This document shows, piece after piece, positions 15,372-18,763 of a stretch of 18,763 bases of DNA. The DNA lies in the NCBI GenBank assembly GCA_938014915.1, contig CALLQQ010000029.1, forward strand, positions 1 to 18,763, given 5' to 3'. Within the stretch, counting starts at the first letter, position 1. Each line of letters begins with the position of its first letter. Made by a program: the position numbers and the translations under genes. Below the pieces are notes generated by a model. The model saw only the letters and a list, made by a program, of their open reading frames with translations, was not told the origin of the DNA and did not search any database. The stretch is from an uncultured Clostridia bacterium (lineage in GTDB: Bacteria; Bacillota; Clostridia; Oscillospirales; Ruminococcaceae).

Positions 15372-15976
15372 GCCTCTGCCGCCTCCTTCAGAAGACGGAT
15401 TTCTTCCATAATTCTTCGACTTGCATTCCTTAATTCCATCGAATTCTCAGGATTAACGGCAAGTTCCTCATGGGGAATCATCTCGCCAATTGAAATAGTT
15501 ACCTTAGTACGGAAGCGGAGCTTCCCCTCGTAGGATATACACATTGGAAGAATTGGTGCTTTCGCTTTACCAGCGATTAATGCCACTCCCGATTTTCCTC
15601 TGCCTAGCTTGCCATCTTTAGAGCGTGTTCCCTCGGGATATATAATGAATACCTTGCCCATATGGATTCGCTCGATAGCCGTTTCAATAGCGCCGCCGTC
15701 ACGCTTTCCCCTTTCGATAGGGAATGCTCCGAACTTCGTTATAAGCCATGCGAACACACGATTTGTGAAAAGTTCTTTTTTCGCCATGAAAGCAAATTTG
15801 CCTTTTAAGACCATCCCCATAAAAACAGGATCCCAATATGATTGATGGTTGCAAGCAGCGATATATCCACCTTTTTTAGGAATATTCTCTTTTCCAACTA
15901 TTTTTATATTGAAGATTATTCTTACGAACAATCCTAATAGCCATTTAAAAAACTCAAACAACGGCATGACCCCCAT
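15368..15976 (-). CDS. plsC: 1-acyl-sn-glycerol-3-phosphate acyltransferase
   Basis: A 202-residue membrane-associated acyltransferase that makes phosphatidic acid from lysophosphatidic acid in phospholipid synthesis. The N-terminal hydrophobic segment (FFKWLLGLFVRIIF, about 9-22) anchors it. The family blocks are all present: NHQSYWDP with the catalytic His44-x4-Asp49, FPIERG (85-90), YPEGTRS (113-119) and the PILPM block (141-145). Length is normal for the short bacterial PlsC type. The start is less certain than for its neighbours. ATG 15976 has no clear ribosome binding site, while ATG 15967, three codons later, has GGGGG too close. Its stop overlaps the IspH start by 4 nt, and it begins 30 nt after cmk. 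Confidence 0.93.
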   Translation of the reverse strand: MGVMPLFEFFKWLLGLFVRIIFNIKIVGKENIPKKGGYIAACNHQSYWDPVFMGMVLKGKFAFMAKKELFTNRVFAWLITKFGAFPIERGKRDGGAIETAIERIHMGKVFIIYPEGTRSKDGKLGRGKSGVALIAGKAKAPILPMCISYEGKLRFRTKVTISIGEMIPHEELAVNPENSMELRNASRRIMEEIRLLKEAAEA

Positions 15977-16006
15977 TAAACATTATAAAAACAAATGGTG
16001 TCACCA

Positions 16007-16672
16007 TTATAGATTCTTCTCGATAGTTGAGATTACAAGCTTAACCGAATCATCGAAGTTAATTGATGTTGTATCAACAAGAATTGCGTCTTCCGCCCTT
16101 TTCAGCGGTGCAATTTCACGATTTTCATCTTCATAGTCCCTTTGTTTTATATCATCTAAGACATCTTGATAAGAAACATCATGTCCTTTTTGCGTCAATT
16201 CTAAATGACGCCTTTTAGCCCTTATTTCGGCGGATGCGGTTAAAAATATCTTTACATCGGCATTGGGTAGAACAACTGTACCAATATCCCGACCGTCCAT
16301 GATAACATCATTCTCACGTGCTATTCGTCTTTGCAAATCAAATAGAAATTCACGTACAATAGATAAAGCTGAAATTTTTGATGCCATCATAGAAATTTGC
16401 GGCGTGCGAATTTCATCTGATACATCGTCACCATTGAGGAAAACTCGTTGCTCACCGTCGATAAATTTCAGTTCTATTTCTGCCTTTTTCAGCAAATGCG
16501 TGATTGCATTTATATCGGATGCATCAACATTGCTCGTTTGTGCAAAATATGCAATTGAACGATATAGTGCGCCCGTGTCAACATATATAAAGCCTATCGC
16601 CTGTGCAGCCTGCCTAGCAATTGAGCTTTTGCCCGCACCTGACGGACCGTCGATCGCAACTGTTTTTGACAT
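16007..16672 (-). CDS. cmk: Cytidylate kinase
   Basis: A 221-residue (d)CMP kinase that phosphorylates CMP and dCMP with ATP, feeding RNA, DNA and CDP-lipid precursors. It opens with the P-loop IDGPSGAGKSS (7-17). It has YVDTGALYRSIAY for nucleotide binding, DGRDIGTVVLPNAD (the CMP-binding and catalytic segment), the Arg-rich LID with IRAKRRHLEL, and the C-terminal LVDTTSIN typical of the family. Length is standard. AAAGGGAG precedes the ATG, and the gene begins 13 nt after the flavoprotein stop. The operon order flavoprotein-cmk-plsC-ispH is common in Clostridia. Confidence 0.96.
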   Translation of the reverse strand: MSKTVAIDGPSGAGKSSIARQAAQAIGFIYVDTGALYRSIAYFAQTSNVDASDINAITHLLKKAEIELKFIDGEQRVFLNGDDVSDEIRTPQISMMASKISALSIVREFLFDLQRRIARENDVIMDGRDIGTVVLPNADVKIFLTASAEIRAKRRHLELTQKGHDVSYQDVLDDIKQRDYEDENREIAPLKRAEDAILVDTTSINFDDSVKLVISTIEKNL

Positions 16673-16685
16673 ATCTAATCTCCCT

Positions 16686-17927
16686 TTAAAGATATTTTCC
16701 TGCTGTATAGCCTGTCGAAAAGGCTATTTGTAAATTATACCCGCCGGTATACGCATCAATATCCAATAACTCGCCAGCAATGAATAACCCGTTGCAAATT
16801 TTTGATTCCATTGTTTTCGGGTTAATTTCATTTATATTTACTCCACCCCGTGTAATTACCGCTTCCTCAATTGGGCGGAAGCCTTTTACCGTTAGGGGGA
16901 GGCGCTTCAGCACATTGCATAGAGCTTTCCTCTGCTCTCTTGTAATTTGATTTACCTTAGTATCGGCTGGTATCCCCGACAATCCAACAATTGTCGGTAT
17001 CATTTTAGCAGGTAGTAATTTCGATAGCGAATTGATGAAGTCCCTATTCTGGAATTCGGCAAAATCACGCAAGATGCGAGCATCAAGTTCTTCCTCACTG
17101 AGGGCAGGCTTTAAGTCTACTTCAAGCCTATATCGCCCGTCGCTCATATTGGGCATATGGGCACTTGCGCTTAGAATTAGCGGACCCGACACTCCAAAAT
17201 GCGTGAATAGCATTTCTCCCCTGTCGGCAAAAACGGTTTTGCTCGTCTTAGTATCAATTGCATTTAACTCTATATTTTTTAGAGATAGCCCCATCATTCT
17301 ACGGGGATATTTCTCGAATATTTCAAGTGGAATCAGTGATGGGGATAGTTCCTTAATCGAATGGCCCGCCTGTTTAGCGAATCTATATCCGTCACCAGTT
17401 GAGCCGGTTGATGGATATGACTTCCCACCCGTTGCGATTAGCACAGTATCACTAAAATACTTATCTTCGCCGCATTTAACGCCTTTAACAGTACGTTGAT
17501 TATCGGCATTTTTATCGACAATTATGCTCGTTACCGTATTTGTCACTATCCTACATCCTAGCAAATTCAGTTGCCTTTTTAGCGAATTCACAACGTCCAT
17601 TGATTTGTCCGACTCTGGGAATACACGCCTGCCCCTTTCAGTTTTAAGCGGCACTCCTATTCCCTGAAAAAAATCTATTGTATCGGCTGTTGATAAATTA
17701 TCAAGTGAGCTGAAAAGAAATTTCGAATTATTGGGGACATTTTTCATGAATTCATCAGTGTCACAATTATTGGTAATGTTGCATCTACCCTTGCCGGTAA
17801 TTAGCATTTTCATACCTAATCGCTTTTTCTTTTCTATGAGGAGAACACTTCTCCCACGTTTACAAGCGGCGATCGCCGCCAACATTCCAGCAGCGCCCCC
17901 GCCAATTATGATTGTATCCTGCTGCAT
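16686..17927 (-). CDS. HI0933/YhiN-family FAD-dependent oxidoreductase
   Basis: A 413-residue flavoprotein. The N-terminus is an FAD-binding Rossmann fold (IIIGGGAAGMLAAIAACKRG, 6-25, with Glu32 at the end of the second strand). It is followed by the family signature GKGRCNITNN (45-54). Further motifs are ATGGKSYPSTGSTGDGY in the middle and, at the C-terminus, ITRGGVNINEINP and YTGGYNLQIAFSTG. This matches the HI0933/YhiN family, which includes the bile-acid flavoprotein BaiN; the substrate of most members is unknown. The upstream gene ends only 6 nt before the ATG, so the site GGAGG lies inside the end of that gene, 14 nt from the start, a long spacing. Physiological role within the operon is not clear from sequence. 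Confidence 0.9.
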   Translation of the reverse strand: MQQDTIIIGGGAAGMLAAIAACKRGRSVLLIEKKKRLGMKMLITGKGRCNITNNCDTDEFMKNVPNNSKFLFSSLDNLSTADTIDFFQGIGVPLKTERGRRVFPESDKSMDVVNSLKRQLNLLGCRIVTNTVTSIIVDKNADNQRTVKGVKCGEDKYFSDTVLIATGGKSYPSTGSTGDGYRFAKQAGHSIKELSPSLIPLEIFEKYPRRMMGLSLKNIELNAIDTKTSKTVFADRGEMLFTHFGVSGPLILSASAHMPNMSDGRYRLEVDLKPALSEEELDARILRDFAEFQNRDFINSLSKLLPAKMIPTIVGLSGIPADTKVNQITREQRKALCNVLKRLPLTVKGFRPIEEAVITRGGVNINEINPKTMESKICNGLFIAGELLDIDAYTGGYNLQIAFSTGYTAGKYL

Positions 17928-17933
17928 ATAAGA

Positions 17934-18763
17934 TTATTTTTCCTCCGGCTTCTCGTATTCATCGTATTCATCCCATATATTTTCAAGTGCTTCGAATGTT
18001 TGTGAAATCTGTTCACGCTTCTTTGAGCCAAGTGCTACTATAAGAGCATTAATGACGGAAAGCGGCGCTACAAGCGAATCGACGAATGAAACCATATCGC
18101 TCCTTGCTAGGAGTGCAAAATTTGATACCCCAACAAGTGGCGACGCAGAAGTATCGGTAATCGCAAGAACATCAGCACCTGCATCTTTGGCATACTTGAG
18201 TGCTTTTACAGTATGCTTAGAATATCTGGGGAAGCTAATTCCTATCATCAAATCATCTTCGCCGATTCTCATAATCTGCTCAAAGAGTCCGCTTGAATTC
18301 GTTGCCTGAATTACCTTAACATTCTCTAACATAAGGTTAAGATAATAAGCTAGGAAAACTGCAAGAGCATATGAACTCCTAGTACCGATTATGTAGATGT
18401 TCTTAGCATTAATTATTGCATCGACAGCATCGTTGAAAGATTCTCTTGAACCCTCCTCCAGTGTTTGGCGGATTCTCTCCATGTCGAGGTTCAGCACTTT
18501 ATCAAAGACATTGTTGCCGATCCTATCATTGGATACTTCCATACGTTGAATCGTGGTGAGCTTATTCCTGACTAGATCCCGCAAGTCCTTTTGGAGGCTA
18601 GGGTATCCGTCAAATCCCAGCTCCGTAGCAAATCTAACAACTGTTGATTCACTAACACCAACAGTGCTACCAAGCCTCGACGCAGTCATGAAGGCTGCCT
18701 TGTCATAATATGTGATTATGTAGTTACCTATAAGTTTTTGACCTTTTGAGAATTTTGGCATGT
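17934..18763 (-). CDS. MurR/RpiR-family transcriptional regulator, 5' end outside the window
   Basis: At least 275 residues of a one-component regulator. The N-terminal HTH_6 domain (about 1-75) contains the family phrase SKGQKLIGNYI, then TASRLGSTVGVSESTVVRFA as the helix-turn-helix. The SIS sugar-phosphate-binding domain covers about 105-245 (IYIIGTRSSYALAVFLAYYL; SFPRYSKHTVKALKYAKDAG; AITDTSASPL). Such regulators respond to phosphosugars, often amino sugars or cell-wall sugars. The first visible Met, at 18761, begins MPKFSKGQ, a position normally preceded by some 10-15 residues in relatives, so the true start probably lies beyond the right edge. It is the first visible gene of the cotranscribed set ending in ispH. 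The acidic tail DEYDEYEKPEEK is unusual but not unique. Confidence 0.9.
   Translation of the reverse strand, partial: MPKFSKGQKLIGNYIITYYDKAAFMTASRLGSTVGVSESTVVRFATELGFDGYPSLQKDLRDLVRNKLTTIQRMEVSNDRIGNNVFDKVLNLDMERIRQTLEEGSRESFNDAVDAIINAKNIYIIGTRSSYALAVFLAYYLNLMLENVKVIQATNSSGLFEQIMRIGEDDLMIGISFPRYSKHTVKALKYAKDAGADVLAITDTSASPLVGVSNFALLARSDMVSFVDSLVAPLSVINALIVALGSKKREQISQTFEALENIWDEYDEYEKPEEK

Overview
The window looks like a chromosomal segment of a low-GC, Gram-positive, cellulose-degrading member of the Clostridia. The evidence is a family 48 cellulase with a clostridial-type X2 module, an IspH fused to S1 domains (a clostridial arrangement), lipoproteins with short lipoboxes, strong AGGAGG-type ribosome binding sites and A/T-rich promoters. 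I cannot name the species. No rRNA, tRNA, CRISPR array, transposase or phage gene was seen.

Layout. 1-2371 (minus): a secreted GH48 exoglucanase, with signal peptide, catalytic domain, X2 module and an Asp-Pro linker that runs off the left edge. Upstream of it (2372-2921) lie a promoter and a leader of about 290 nt containing a long-range imperfect stem. 2987-4048 (minus): a lipoprotein HlyD-like efflux adaptor without its usual ABC partner. 4049-4730: mostly non-coding, with a small transcription unit (promoter-like box, two short frame-shifted reading frames, strong terminator). 4731-6446 (plus): a three-gene operon of an anchored SGNH hydrolase, a DUF4358-type lipoprotein and a small membrane protein.

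6491-8335 (minus): an AsnB-family protein whose synthetase half looks intact but whose glutaminase half has lost its nucleophile cysteine and the other diagnostic residues. 8455-10700 (minus): a two-gene operon of a PH-like membrane protein and a protein of unknown function with a ParB-like DGHHR motif. 11064-13205 (minus): Tex. 13341-18763 (minus): a five-gene operon, transcribed RpiR-type regulator, HI0933-type flavoprotein, cytidylate kinase, PlsC acyltransferase, IspH-S1 fusion, closed by a perfect 17-bp-stem terminator.

The right half is housekeeping: nucleotide, phospholipid, isoprenoid and RNA/translation functions. The left half is envelope and extracellular biology. The points most worth following are the degenerate glutaminase in the AsnB homologue, the structured leader of the GH48 gene, and the uncharacterised PH-like/DGHHR pair beside the AsnB homologue.
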